Source of the DNA: CAZEAP01 sp964510315 | GTDB lineage: Bacteria > Planctomycetota > Brocadiia > SM23-32 | Assembly (NCBI GenBank): GCA_964510315.1 | Contig: CAZEAP010000007.1 | Location: forward strand, 1 to 64,000 | Length of the DNA stretch: 64,000 nucleotides | Reading direction: 5' to 3' | Part shown: piece after piece, positions 51,482 to 60,209 of the stretch | How positions within the stretch are numbered: position 1 is the first letter of the stretch | How the letters are laid out: every line of letters begins with the position of its first letter | Translations under genes and position numbers: made by a program | Notes under the pieces: generated by a model | The model's database searches: none | What the model was told of the DNA's origin: nothing | What the model saw: the letters and a program-made list of their open reading frames with translations, nothing else

Positions 51482-54400
51482 ATGCGCCTCCTCAGACTGC
51501 TCGGCCAGGTGGGGCTCCCGTGGCTCCTCCTGGCTGCCGGGCTATTCGGAGCGACCGACGCCCCGGCGGTCGTAAATGTGGAGCGCCGGGACGGCCGGGT
51601 GCGCGTGGGAACCGCCCGCTATCGGGCCGAAATCGATCCCGCAAACGGCGGGCGTGTCGTCTCGCTGGTGTGGGACGGCCTCGAGCTGACGCGCCTCAAT
51701 CCGGACGGCCACGGGGGACTGATCGAGGAGGTTCACTCCTCCGACTTCCCGTTCTCCGTTACGGAGCGGGAGCACAGGGAAGGCCGCTTCGAGATAGAGC
51801 TGGAGGGCCGCACCGAGAACCTGCTGGTAACCCGGCGCTACGTGTTCCCCACGGAACGGCCCTGGTTCCGGGTCGAGCTGACCTTCCGAAACCTTACCCC
51901 CTATCCGCTGTCCGGTCCCGACGCACCGGCGGTGCGCTGTCTGGCGCTTCCAGCGGGCGGCTCGGCCACCGGGCGGGAGATTTACTGCCTGAACAGGGGC
52001 CGGGGTGCCGAACATCTCACCGCCCGTTCCTTCGCGTCCCGTCTGCACGCGGATCCGGGCGGAGCCCGGTTGCGCTGGATGGCCGTCTCGGAGCCGGCGT
52101 CCCGACGGGCGGTCGGGTTTGCCCCGGCTCACGGCGGATGCTCGCCCCTCCCCCCGCTCAGGTCGGCAGACGGGGCCGCGCTGCTCGGCTGGCGCTACCC
52201 GACAGTGCCGCCCGGCGGCCAACTGAAAACCGAGGTGATGGTCGTCCTGCTGGAGGGCTTCGGGGCGGTCAGTGAGCTGAACCCCCGTTTCGTCGCCGAA
52301 ACCCTGGTGACCGGTGCCGGACCGGAGCGCCGGGGAGATCGTGGAGCCGGGGTCCGGGTCAGACTGATGCCCTTGAGCGCGCCGCTGAAAGATGTTTCGG
52401 TCCTCACGCGGCCCTACAACGCCGCGGGCAGGGAGTCTGCCCCGTGCGACGCCGTGCTTTTCGAGAAACTGGAGCCACTGGAGCGCGGGACCGGCCGGAC
52501 CCGCTGCCCCGGGCAGGCCACCTCTGCCGCCTGGATCACCCACGAGGTCTACAGCGAGGGCCGCAGAGTCGGTGGCTTCGCCGTGCCTCTAAGCGGCGGC
52601 GCACCCCATCCGGGCGAGAGCGAGACGGCCGGGCTTCCTCCGATCGAGCGGACCTGGAAGCCCCCAGAACGAGGACGGGCCGCACAGATCCCCCTGACGG
52701 CCGAGCGCCGCCGGCGAGGAGTTCTGGTATGGAAGTTCGGCGGGACGCCGCCCCGCGAGGAAGTGGAAGAGATCGAGCTGCTGCTGGCGGCGGACGAGCG
52801 ACGGACGGTCTTCCTGGGCGTTCACGCGCTGCGGCCCGTGGCCGACCTCCGGTTTGCGCTGGCCGGCTCCGGCGGGCGAGGCGCTGCATCCGTTCCCCTC
52901 GCCGCCGTGGACCTCTGGCAGGTTCGGCAGATGGAGGGACAGGCCGCCCTCGTCCCCTTCTCGGGGACACCGCTGTCGGCCGGGGACACGACCTGGCTGG
53001 CCCTCACCATCGATGCCGAGAGGATGCCCCCGGGGAGACACGTCTCCCGGCTGGTCATCGGCACCGATTCCTCGGTGAAGGAGATGCCGCTTTCGGTCCT
53101 GGTTCTGTCGCTCTCTCCCCCGGCAGAAGACATCTTCGGGCTGTGGCTTCTCGATTCGGTCGCCGGGGAGGGCCTCCCGGAAGCCGTGCCGGGCAAGCTG
53201 CGGGACTATGGCATCACCGGGCTGACTCTCCCTGCCCGGGCGCCCGGTGCCCTGCAATCCCGGGCGGAGGCGGCGGGGCTCAGCCTGCTGGGCTTCGGCG
53301 CGGCGGGAGGAACGCTGCCCCCGGAGGAGCGGGCGCCCGAGAGGACCCCTCTGCCCTATCCCGAACCACTGTGGGTGGTCCACCGGGAGGTTGCCTCCCC
53401 GGCCGCTGCCGAGGCGGCATGCCGAGCGGGCTATGTCCCGGCTCTGCTGCACGAGCGGGTGGAGGGGATCGATTTCACGGTTCCGGAGGACGCCCCCGCT
53501 CCGTTTCTGCTGGTGGAAGAGGGTTGCGAGGCGGGCCGCGTGCCCGACCTTGTGAAGTCCGGCGCGCTGACCGGCGCGGAGCCCGTGTGGCTCGCCCTGG
53601 ACCTGCGCGGCATGGACTGGCGCCGCGCGGCGGTGGCGGTGAGGGAGGCATTCTGGGCCGCCGCCTGGCAGGGATGCGCGGGAGCCGCGGTGCGAGCCCC
53701 CCTGCCCTGCGAGGAAGTGGACCGGCAACTCGCCGTTTGGCATATTCTACGGGATGCCCGACGGGAGGTGGCCCTCTGGCGGCACGTGCGGGAGATGGCC
53801 GCTCGAATCCGACGCGAACGCCGGGGCCGGGGACCCGTTCCTTCCTCTGCCAAAGCAGAGGATGGGCAACAGTTCCCCGACCGCACGGTTTACCTGATGG
53901 AGAAGCTGGACCGCACCGTGGGGACGGCGGCGCACTGCCGGATTCAGCTTCGCCCGGAGAGGCACCCCTTTCGTCGGCTCCTCCGGCCGGCGCCGGACCC
54001 CGCGGAACCCGGACTGAGTAAATTCGCCGCGACCAGGCGGACCGTCCTGGAGATCGCCCGGCGGCTGGCACCGCTCGTGCCGGAGGAGTTCCCCTCGCAG
54101 GCTTACTGGCAGGACATCCCGCACAGCCGGGACGGGCTGTGCCGGTGGAGGATCGTCGCCGCCGCGGGAGAGGAATCCTGGAAGGCCGCTGCAGAATTGC
54201 AGACGGCCATCCGCTCCCGCGTGGGGGCCGGCGTCCCCCTTGAGCGCGGACTCCCTTCGCTGGACGCCGAAGGCGCGCCCGACCTTGTGTGGATGGTGGC
54301 CGACACGGACTTGCCTCGCAGCCTGCCGGATGAACTCCGCGACGCGGCGCACCGGCGGCCGGAAAGCCCCATTGTCGTCGCCGAACTGAAAAGCGGCGCC

Positions 54401-54499
54401 GTCATCGTCTTGCTCCGCCGGGGGTGGGAGCCGGCGGCGGTGCTGCGGCCCCTGCGGCACACGAGCGAACTCTATCGCCGCGCCCGCTCCATAAGATAA
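51482..54499 (+). CDS. Large secreted protein, possibly glycoside-hydrolase-like
   Basis: This 1005-residue protein starts with a signal peptide (LLGQVGLPWLLLAAGLFGA), so it is exported. The first half has all-beta features like a galactose-mutarotase-type sugar-binding domain: YRAEIDPANGGRVVSLVWDGLELTRLN, RRYVFPTERPWFRVELTFRN and GGQLKTEVMVVLL. A middle beta domain has MPPGRHVSRLVI and KEMPLSVLVLSLS, a pattern common in DUF4091-type glycosidases of planctomycetes. The remainder looks like a degenerate TIM-barrel (AGYVPALLHERVEG, WAAAWQGCAGAAVRAP). No catalytic pair is clear. The function is only suggested by the FGGY kinase that follows 47 bp later. Confidence 0.72.
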   Translation: MRLLRLLGQVGLPWLLLAAGLFGATDAPAVVNVERRDGRVRVGTARYRAEIDPANGGRVVSLVWDGLELTRLNPDGHGGLIEEVHSSDFPFSVTEREHREGRFEIELEGRTENLLVTRRYVFPTERPWFRVELTFRNLTPYPLSGPDAPAVRCLALPAGGSATGREIYCLNRGRGAEHLTARSFASRLHADPGGARLRWMAVSEPASRRAVGFAPAHGGCSPLPPLRSADGAALLGWRYPTVPPGGQLKTEVMVVLLEGFGAVSELNPRFVAETLVTGAGPERRGDRGAGVRVRLMPLSAPLKDVSVLTRPYNAAGRESAPCDAVLFEKLEPLERGTGRTRCPGQATSAAWITHEVYSEGRRVGGFAVPLSGGAPHPGESETAGLPPIERTWKPPERGRAAQIPLTAERRRRGVLVWKFGGTPPREEVEEIELLLAADERRTVFLGVHALRPVADLRFALAGSGGRGAASVPLAAVDLWQVRQMEGQAALVPFSGTPLSAGDTTWLALTIDAERMPPGRHVSRLVIGTDSSVKEMPLSVLVLSLSPPAEDIFGLWLLDSVAGEGLPEAVPGKLRDYGITGLTLPARAPGALQSRAEAAGLSLLGFGAAGGTLPPEERAPERTPLPYPEPLWVVHREVASPAAAEAACRAGYVPALLHERVEGIDFTVPEDAPAPFLLVEEGCEAGRVPDLVKSGALTGAEPVWLALDLRGMDWRRAAVAVREAFWAAAWQGCAGAAVRAPLPCEEVDRQLAVWHILRDARREVALWRHVREMAARIRRERRGRGPVPSSAKAEDGQQFPDRTVYLMEKLDRTVGTAAHCRIQLRPERHPFRRLLRPAPDPAEPGLSKFAATRRTVLEIARRLAPLVPEEFPSQAYWQDIPHSRDGLCRWRIVAAAGEESWKAAAELQTAIRSRVGAGVPLERGLPSLDAEGAPDLVWMVADTDLPRSLPDELRDAAHRRPESPIVVAELKSGAVIVLLRRGWEPAAVLRPLRHTSELYRRARSIR

Positions 54500-54546
54500 G
54501 CCGGAACTGAGCGCCGACTGCGTTTTCTGAAGCCGGGGAGGAGCCG

Positions 54547-56013
54547 ATGGAGAAACTGTTCTGCGGTATCGACGTGGGCACGCAGGGCGCGCGCTGCCTC
54601 CTCGTTGACGCCGACGGACGGCGCGCGGCGGGTGGGGAATGCCCGTTCCCGTCGGCGGCAATGAACTCCGGCCCCGACGGGGCGTTCGAGCAAGAACCCG
54701 GCGGATGGGTCGCGGCCATCCGGGATGCACTTCGGCAGTGCCTGGAAGGGGTCGAGACGCGTCGCATACGCGCCCTTTCGGTCACCAGCACCAGCGGCAC
54801 GCTGTGCGCGCTGGACGCCCGCCACCGGCCGGTCGTTCCGGCGATCATGTACAACGACCGGCGCAGCAGCGAGGAGGCCGAACTGGTCCAGAGCGCGGGG
54901 GCGGAGCTGGCGCAACGCCTGGGGTTCCGCTTCAGTTCCTCCTTCGGCCTGCCCAAGATACTGTGGCTGAAGCGCCGGCGCCCGGGCGCCTATCGCCGCG
55001 CTCGATCCTTCCTGAGTCCCACCGACTGCATCATCGGGTGGTTGACCGACAACTGGGAGCGATCCGACCAGACCAACATGCTGAAGTTCGGCTACGACCT
55101 GCGGGCAGAGCGCTGGCCGGAGTTTATCGAGGACGAACTCGGCATACCCCGCGGCCGCCTGCCGGAGGTCGGGCGGTCGGGGACCCCGGCCGGACGGCTG
55201 ACGTCCGAGCGCGCCGGTCAGCTCGGCCTTTCCGACGGCATACCGGTGGCCTCCGGCGCCACCGACGGCTGCGCGAGCCTGCTGGCCAGCGGTGCCGTGG
55301 CGCCGGGCCAGTACAACACCACCATCGGGACGACCCTGGTGATCAAGGGCGTCAGCAAGAAGCTGCTCCTCGACCCCCTGGGGCGCATATACTGCCACCG
55401 CCACCCGGCCGACCGGACGCCTCCGTGGTGGCTGCCGGGGGGTGCGAGCAACACGGGCGCGGAGTGCCTGGCGAAGGAGTTTTCACCCGACGAGGTGGAG
55501 GGCCTCGGTGCGCGGGCGCTGGATGAGAGCCCCACCGGCCTCGTTGCCTATCCCCTGGTCGGGCGGGGGGAACGGTTCCCGTTTCACTCATCGGAGGCCG
55601 AGGGCTTTCTGAGCGGGGCTCCGCAATCCCGGGGGGAGCGCTTCGCCGCACTCCTTGAAGGGGTGGCCTGCCTGGAGCGATTGGCTTACGAGACCTTAGA
55701 GGAGTTGGGGGCGCGGATCGGGGACAGGATATTCTCCACCGGGGGCGGGTCCCGCAGCGACGCCTGGCTGCAGATACGCGCCGACACGCTGAACCGCACG
55801 GTCGTCCGCCCCGCTGTCACCGGCGCGGCGATGGGGGCGGCCGCCCTCGCCGCCTCGATGGAGCACTACGGCGATATCCCGGCTGCCGTGAAGGCCATGG
55901 TCCGGCCGGAGATACAGGTAGAGCCGCGGGTGGACATGCTGGACGCCTACGCTCACAAGTACGCGGAACTGAAGGAGCAGCTTCGCGCCCGGGGTTTCAT
56001 CCCCGCGCCCTGA
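54547..56013 (+). CDS. FGGY-family carbohydrate kinase
   Basis: This 488-residue ATP-dependent sugar kinase has the N-terminal FGGY phosphate motif (CGIDVGTQGARCLLVDADG), VTSTSGTLCALD and YNDRRSSEEAE. The general-base Asp is in ASGATDGCASLLASGA near residue 238, and the adenosine motif in STGGGSRSDAWLQIRAD. It is closest in look to xylulose or ribulose kinases; the sugar cannot be named from what I see. It is directly downstream of the large secreted protein, which suggests use of a sugar that protein releases. It ends 123 bp before the tungstate-uptake operon. Confidence 0.87.
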   Translation: MEKLFCGIDVGTQGARCLLVDADGRRAAGGECPFPSAAMNSGPDGAFEQEPGGWVAAIRDALRQCLEGVETRRIRALSVTSTSGTLCALDARHRPVVPAIMYNDRRSSEEAELVQSAGAELAQRLGFRFSSSFGLPKILWLKRRRPGAYRRARSFLSPTDCIIGWLTDNWERSDQTNMLKFGYDLRAERWPEFIEDELGIPRGRLPEVGRSGTPAGRLTSERAGQLGLSDGIPVASGATDGCASLLASGAVAPGQYNTTIGTTLVIKGVSKKLLLDPLGRIYCHRHPADRTPPWWLPGGASNTGAECLAKEFSPDEVEGLGARALDESPTGLVAYPLVGRGERFPFHSSEAEGFLSGAPQSRGERFAALLEGVACLERLAYETLEELGARIGDRIFSTGGGSRSDAWLQIRADTLNRTVVRPAVTGAAMGAAALAASMEHYGDIPAAVKAMVRPEIQVEPRVDMLDAYAHKYAELKEQLRARGFIPAP

Positions 56014-56136
56014 AGCCCACAGCAGACAAGTCGAACCTGCTGTAACGTGTTCGGTGTAAATTGGTTTTCGGGAGGTTGGGCCGCTTCCCGCGGCGCCCCG
56101 AACGGCTTTTCGGGGACGGATTGAAGGAGCGACGCC
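56014..56136 (+). other. Leader of the tungstate/molybdate operon
   Basis: This 123-bp leader has an ACAGCAG/CTGCTGT 7-bp stem with an 11-nt loop at about 56023-56046 and a CCCGAA/TTCGGG hairpin at about 56096-56114. GAAGGAG lies before the wtpA start. I looked for the molybdenum-cofactor riboswitch pattern and a ModE-type box and could not convincingly see either, though the two hairpins could act in attenuation. Confidence 0.35.
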
Positions 56137-57156
56137 ATGAAATGGACGGGGCTCGTCTGCGGGGTGCTTATCCTCGCCCTGTCGGCCGGCTGTGAGAAGC
56201 AGCAGACGGTCCTGCGCATCTTCCACGCCGGAAGCCTGTCGGTGCCCTTCCGAGAACTGGAGCAGATCTTCGAGGAGGAAAACCCGGGGCTCGACGTCCA
56301 GAGGGAGGCATACGGCAGCGCCGCCGCCATCCGACAGGTGACCGAGCTGGGCCGCCCGGCCGACCTGGTGGGCAGCGCCGACTACCGCCTGATCGACCGA
56401 CTGATGATCGAGGCCGAGCCGCCGCACGCCGACTGGAACCTGCTGTTCGCCCGCAACGCCATGGTCCTCGCAACGGCCGAGCCGCCGGCCGCCTCGGAGC
56501 CGGACGGCTGGGCCGCGGCCCTGGCCGACCCGGAGGCATCCGTCGGCATGTCCAACCCGAACCAGGACCCCTGCGGCTACCGGGGCCTCTTCGTCATCTA
56601 CCTGGCCCGGGTGGCCCTCGGTCGGGAGGGGCTGTTCGAGACGCTCGTGCTCGGAAATTCCAACCTCAGCCTGGAGCGCGAGGGCGGGAAGGCCGTCATC
56701 GAGATACCCGGCGCCGTCCGCTACACCGACCGCCTGACCATGCGTCCCAAGGAGACCGACCTGGTGGCGCTGCTGGAGGCCGGAGCCATCGATTACCTGC
56801 TCATCTACCGGAGCGTGGCGCGGCAGCACGGTCTCTCTTTCCTCGAACTCCCGCCGGAGATCAACCTGAGCGATCCGTCCCTGCTCGAACTCTACGCCCG
56901 GGTGGAGGTCCGGCAGTACGCCGACCGCCCGGACAGGTCGCGGCTCATCGGCGCCAGCCCCATCGTCTACGGGCTGACCATCCCGCGCTCCGTGCGGCAG
57001 AAGGCCGCGGCACGCCGCTTCCTGGAGCTGGTGCTCGGGGAGCGGGGCAGGGAGGTGATGGAGGACTGCGGCCAGGCGCCGCTGGTGCCCCCCGTGGCCT
57101 CGCCGGCCAGCGATACGGGGGCCCTCCCGGTGGCGGCGACCGCCGCGCCGGAGTAG
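56137..57156 (+). CDS. wtpA: Tungstate/molybdate ABC transporter substrate-binding lipoprotein
   Basis: This 339-residue lipoprotein has lipobox LSAGC after a short signal. The opening VLRIFHAGSLSVPFRELEQIFEE is the WtpA/ModA signature where the first Ser binds the oxyanion. AYGSAAAIRQVTELGRPADLVGSADYRLID and NPNQDPCGYRGLFVIYL support the WtpA rather than the classic ModA subgroup, and such members bind tungstate tightly. The last 20 residues are an Ala/Pro-rich tail (SDTGALPVAATAAPE). wtpB follows after 15 bp, so it heads the operon. Confidence 0.92.
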   Translation: MKWTGLVCGVLILALSAGCEKQQTVLRIFHAGSLSVPFRELEQIFEEENPGLDVQREAYGSAAAIRQVTELGRPADLVGSADYRLIDRLMIEAEPPHADWNLLFARNAMVLATAEPPAASEPDGWAAALADPEASVGMSNPNQDPCGYRGLFVIYLARVALGREGLFETLVLGNSNLSLEREGGKAVIEIPGAVRYTDRLTMRPKETDLVALLEAGAIDYLLIYRSVARQHGLSFLELPPEINLSDPSLLELYARVEVRQYADRPDRSRLIGASPIVYGLTIPRSVRQKAAARRFLELVLGERGREVMEDCGQAPLVPPVASPASDTGALPVAATAAPE

Positions 57157-57171
57157 TATAGGTACGTAGCC

Positions 57172-57972
57172 ATGCGGAAAACTTCCCTCACACCCCTGTT
57201 TGCGGCGGTGGGCGCGCTGCTGCTGCTTTTCTTCGCCCTGCCGCTGGTGGTGATGGTCTCCAGGGAGACCCCGGCCACGCTGTGGGAGGCGCTGGGAGAG
57301 TCCGAGGTGCGCTCGGCGCTGTGGATATCCGTCATCGGGGCGGCCACCGCCACCGGGATCGCCCTGCTTGTCGGCGTGCCGATGGGCTATCTGCTGGCCC
57401 GGCGGGACTTCCCGGGCAAGTCCGTCATCCAGGGCATGGTGGACATGCCCATCGTCGTGCCCCACACCGTTGCCGGAGTGGCCCTGCTGGGCGTGCTGGG
57501 ACCGGAGGGAATCGTGGGGGCCTCCGCCGGGCGGGTGGGGCTGCGGTTCGTCGACGCCTTCCCGGGCACGGTTGCGGCCATGTTGTTTCTGTCGGCGCCC
57601 TTCGTGGTCAACGCCGCCCGCTCCGGATTCGAGGCGGTCAGCCCTCGGCTGGAGAAGGTTTCCCGCAGCCTGGGCACCGGCCCGTGGGGGACGTTCCTGC
57701 GGGTCTCCCTGCCGCTGGCCTCGGGTTCCATCCTCTCCGGCGCGGTGATGTGCTGGGCGCGGGCGGTCTCGGAGTTCGGGGCGGTGGTCATCATCGCCTA
57801 CTACCCGCGGGTGGCCTGCACGCTGATCTACGAACGGTTCACCAGTTTCGGGCTGGGCGGCTCGCGGCCGGTGGCCGTGCTGCTGGTGCTTCTGTGCCTT
57901 TTCATCTTCATCCTCATTCGCCTCGCCGCCCACCGGCGCGGGGCGGCGACGGGGGTGAGTGGCAATGCTTGA
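57172..57972 (+). CDS. wtpB: Tungstate/molybdate ABC transporter permease
   Basis: This 266-residue permease has about six membrane segments and a clear EAA-like loop (SRSLGTGPWGTFLRVSLPLAS), where the ATPase docks. Membrane stretches include LFAAVGALLLLFFALPLVVMV, VVPHTVAGVALLGVL and PVAVLLVLLCLFIFILIRL. The pattern MPIVVPHTVAGVALL is standard for ModB/WtpB. The gene lies between the binding protein and the ATPase and overlaps the ATPase start by eight bases. Confidence 0.93.
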   Translation: MRKTSLTPLFAAVGALLLLFFALPLVVMVSRETPATLWEALGESEVRSALWISVIGAATATGIALLVGVPMGYLLARRDFPGKSVIQGMVDMPIVVPHTVAGVALLGVLGPEGIVGASAGRVGLRFVDAFPGTVAAMLFLSAPFVVNAARSGFEAVSPRLEKVSRSLGTGPWGTFLRVSLPLASGSILSGAVMCWARAVSEFGAVVIIAYYPRVACTLIYERFTSFGLGGSRPVAVLLVLLCLFIFILIRLAAHRRGAATGVSGNA

Positions 57973-59029
57973 GCTGCGCAGCCTGAGCAGAGACTGGCAG
58001 GACTTCGCCCTCCGCGAGGTGGACCTCCGGATGGAGACGAACGAGTATCTCGTACTGCTCGGACCCAGCGGGGCGGGCAAAAGCCTGCTGCTGGAGCTGA
58101 TCGCCGGGTTCCACCGCCCGGATTCCGGCAGCATCCACCTGGACGGGCGGGAGATCACCGACCTGCCGCCGGAGCGGCGCGGGATCGGGTTCGTCTACCA
58201 GGACAGCATGCTTTTCCCCCACCGGACCGTTCGGGGCAACATCGCCTACGGATTGCGCGGGCTGGACCGTTCGCGGACGGATGAGACCGTGGAGTCCCTC
58301 GCCGCCATGCTGCGCATCTCCGCCCTGCTGGAACGCCGGCCCGCCACCCTGAGCGGCGGCGAGAAGCAGAGGGTCTCCATAGCACGGGCCCTGGCCGTCC
58401 GGCCGCGCCTGCTGCTGATGGACGAGCCGCTGGCCGCGCTGGACCCGCCCATCCAGAAAGTGCTCCGGGACGAACTGCGGGCCGTCCACCGGGAGACCGG
58501 CGTCGGCGTCCTCCACGTCACCCACAACCGGGCGGAGGCCCGCGAGCTGGGGCAGCGCGTGGGCATCCTGCGGGAGGGCCGCCTGCTGCAGGTCGGGGAA
58601 CCGGACGAGGTGTTCGAACGGCCGCGCAGCGACTTCGTGGCCCGCTTCACCGGCTGTGCGAACATCTACGAAGGCCGCGCGTCGCTGCAGGACGGGGTCA
58701 CCGTCTTTCGCTCGGAAGGTGCGCAACTGGTGGCCACGGCACCCCTCAGCGGCGCCGTCCGGGCGGTCATCCGGCCTGAGAACATCCTTGTATCCACCGA
58801 ACCGGTCCGCACCAGCGCCAGGAACCAGCTCCGGGGCCGCATAAGCGAGATCGTACAGGAGGGGCGTGTCTATGCGGTCACCGGCATCTTCGAGGGCCTC
58901 CGGGTGACCGCGGTGGTCACCGGGCAGGCGCTGGAAGAGCTGGCGTTGGGGGCCGGCTCGGAAGTCTACTTCTCCTTCAAGGCGAGCAGCCTCCACCTCA
59001 TCAGCGCGGGATCCGAGCACCATGATTGA
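57965..59029 (+). CDS. wtpC: Tungstate/molybdate ABC transporter ATPase with TOBE-like tail
   Basis: This 354-residue ABC ATPase has Walker A GPSGAGKSLLLELIAG, Q-loop GFVYQDSMLFPH, signature LSGGEKQRVSIARALAV, Walker B LLLMDEPLAALDP and H-loop HVTHNRAEAREL. The last 110 residues form a TOBE-like regulatory domain (AVIRPENILVSTEP, FSFKASSLHLI) as in ModC/WtpC, where it can bind oxyanion and regulate transport. The ATG at 57965 is chosen; a GTG at 57959 is an alternative. moeA follows with an 8-bp overlap. Confidence 0.94.
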   Translation: MLELRSLSRDWQDFALREVDLRMETNEYLVLLGPSGAGKSLLLELIAGFHRPDSGSIHLDGREITDLPPERRGIGFVYQDSMLFPHRTVRGNIAYGLRGLDRSRTDETVESLAAMLRISALLERRPATLSGGEKQRVSIARALAVRPRLLLMDEPLAALDPPIQKVLRDELRAVHRETGVGVLHVTHNRAEARELGQRVGILREGRLLQVGEPDEVFERPRSDFVARFTGCANIYEGRASLQDGVTVFRSEGAQLVATAPLSGAVRAVIRPENILVSTEPVRTSARNQLRGRISEIVQEGRVYAVTGIFEGLRVTAVVTGQALEELALGAGSEVYFSFKASSLHLISAGSEHHD

Positions 59030-60209
59030 GTACCGGAAAGCGCGGGAACTGATGCTGGCCGAAGCCCAAACCCGCGGCACGGAGCAGGTGCCGACCCCCG
59101 AGGCGAGCGAGAGGGTGCTGGCCGAGGACGTCCCGGCGGGTATCTCCAGTCCCCCCTTCGACAAGGCCGCCATGGACGGTTATGCCGTGCGGGGCGAGGA
59201 CGTGACCGATCTGCCGGTCGAGCTGGAAGTGGTCGGGGAGGTCTTCGCCGGCGACACGCCCGCGGCGTCCGTCGGCCCGGGCCAGGCCGCGGCCATCGCC
59301 ACCGGCGCGCCCGTGCCTGAGGGGGCCGACACGGTGGTGATGGTGGAACACACCGAGGAGGTCGCCGAGCACAGGGTCCGGGTCGACCGTCTGTCGGGCG
59401 CGAACATCTGCGCCGAGGGCGAAGACGTTCGGGAAGGCGAGATACTCCTCCGGCCGGGCCGGGTGCTCGGTGCGCTCGAGGTGGGGGTGGCCGCCGCGGC
59501 GGGGCACGCCTCGCTGCGCGTCTACCGGCGCCCCTCCACGGCGCTGCTCTGCACGGGAACAGAAGTGGTGGAGCCGGGCGCGGAGCCCGTCCCCGGGCAG
59601 ATATACAACGCTAACGGCCCGATGCTATCGGCGCTTATGCGCCCCCTCTCCGAGGAGTTCCGCTACCTCGGCGTGGTCGGAGACGAGCGGGAGCGGCTCC
59701 GACGCCTCCTCCGGGACGGCCTGGAGGCGGACCTGCTGCTGATCAGCGGCGGCGTATCGGTCGGGCCTTACGACCTCGTGCCGGAGACCCTCCGGCAGGT
59801 CGGCGTGCGGGAAGTGTTCCACAAGATCGCCGTCAAACCGGGGAAGCCGACTTTCTTCGGGATGGCCGGCGAGACGCTTGTGATCGGCATGCCGGGAAAC
59901 CCGCAGTCCTGCTTCGTGATCTTCAAGATGCTGGTCGAGGGGGCTCTGGCTGCCATGGGCGGCGTGCCTGAGCCGCCCCCGAGCCTTCGGACCGGACGCA
60001 TGGGAGAGAGTTTCAACAACAAGCCCGCGCGCATGAACGTAATGCCGTGCGCCATCCGGGAGGCCGAGGAAAGGCACCTCATCTTCCGCCACCCCTACCA
60101 CGGCAGCGCGGACATCGTGGGACCCGCCGAGGCCGACGGCTACTTCATCGTGCCGCGCGGCACCGAACGGGTCGAGGAAGGCGAATCACTCCAGTATTTC
60201 ACGATATGA
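59022..60209 (+). CDS. moeA: Molybdopterin molybdenumtransferase MoeA
   Basis: This 395-residue enzyme inserts molybdate or tungstate into adenylated molybdopterin. The family pattern is clear: SSPPFDKAAMDGYAVRGEDV, ATGAPVPEGADTVVMVEHTEE, CTGTEVVEPG, YNANGPMLSALM, SGGVSVGPYDLVPETL and KPGKPTFFG followed by GMPGNPQSCFVIF. It lies downstream of the transporter, overlapping it by eight bases, and its stop overlaps the moaA start, so uptake and insertion are co-expressed. No mogA or moaC is found in the window. Confidence 0.95.
   Translation: MIEYRKARELMLAEAQTRGTEQVPTPEASERVLAEDVPAGISSPPFDKAAMDGYAVRGEDVTDLPVELEVVGEVFAGDTPAASVGPGQAAAIATGAPVPEGADTVVMVEHTEEVAEHRVRVDRLSGANICAEGEDVREGEILLRPGRVLGALEVGVAAAAGHASLRVYRRPSTALLCTGTEVVEPGAEPVPGQIYNANGPMLSALMRPLSEEFRYLGVVGDERERLRRLLRDGLEADLLLISGGVSVGPYDLVPETLRQVGVREVFHKIAVKPGKPTFFGMAGETLVIGMPGNPQSCFVIFKMLVEGALAAMGGVPEPPPSLRTGRMGESFNNKPARMNVMPCAIREAEERHLIFRHPYHGSADIVGPAEADGYFIVPRGTERVEEGESLQYFTI

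Noticed and set aside
45647..54499. An apparent 2950-residue plus-strand open frame
   Set aside because: Only its last third (from 51482) is a real gene with a signal peptide. The rest runs antisense through the Cys-rich protein, TrpB2, esterase, beta-CASP and rsmE genes, and is a typical stop-poor shadow in high-GC DNA.
56014..56136. Molybdenum-cofactor riboswitch before wtpA
   Set aside because: Hairpins are present, but I could not align the conserved core of that riboswitch; a covariance search would decide.
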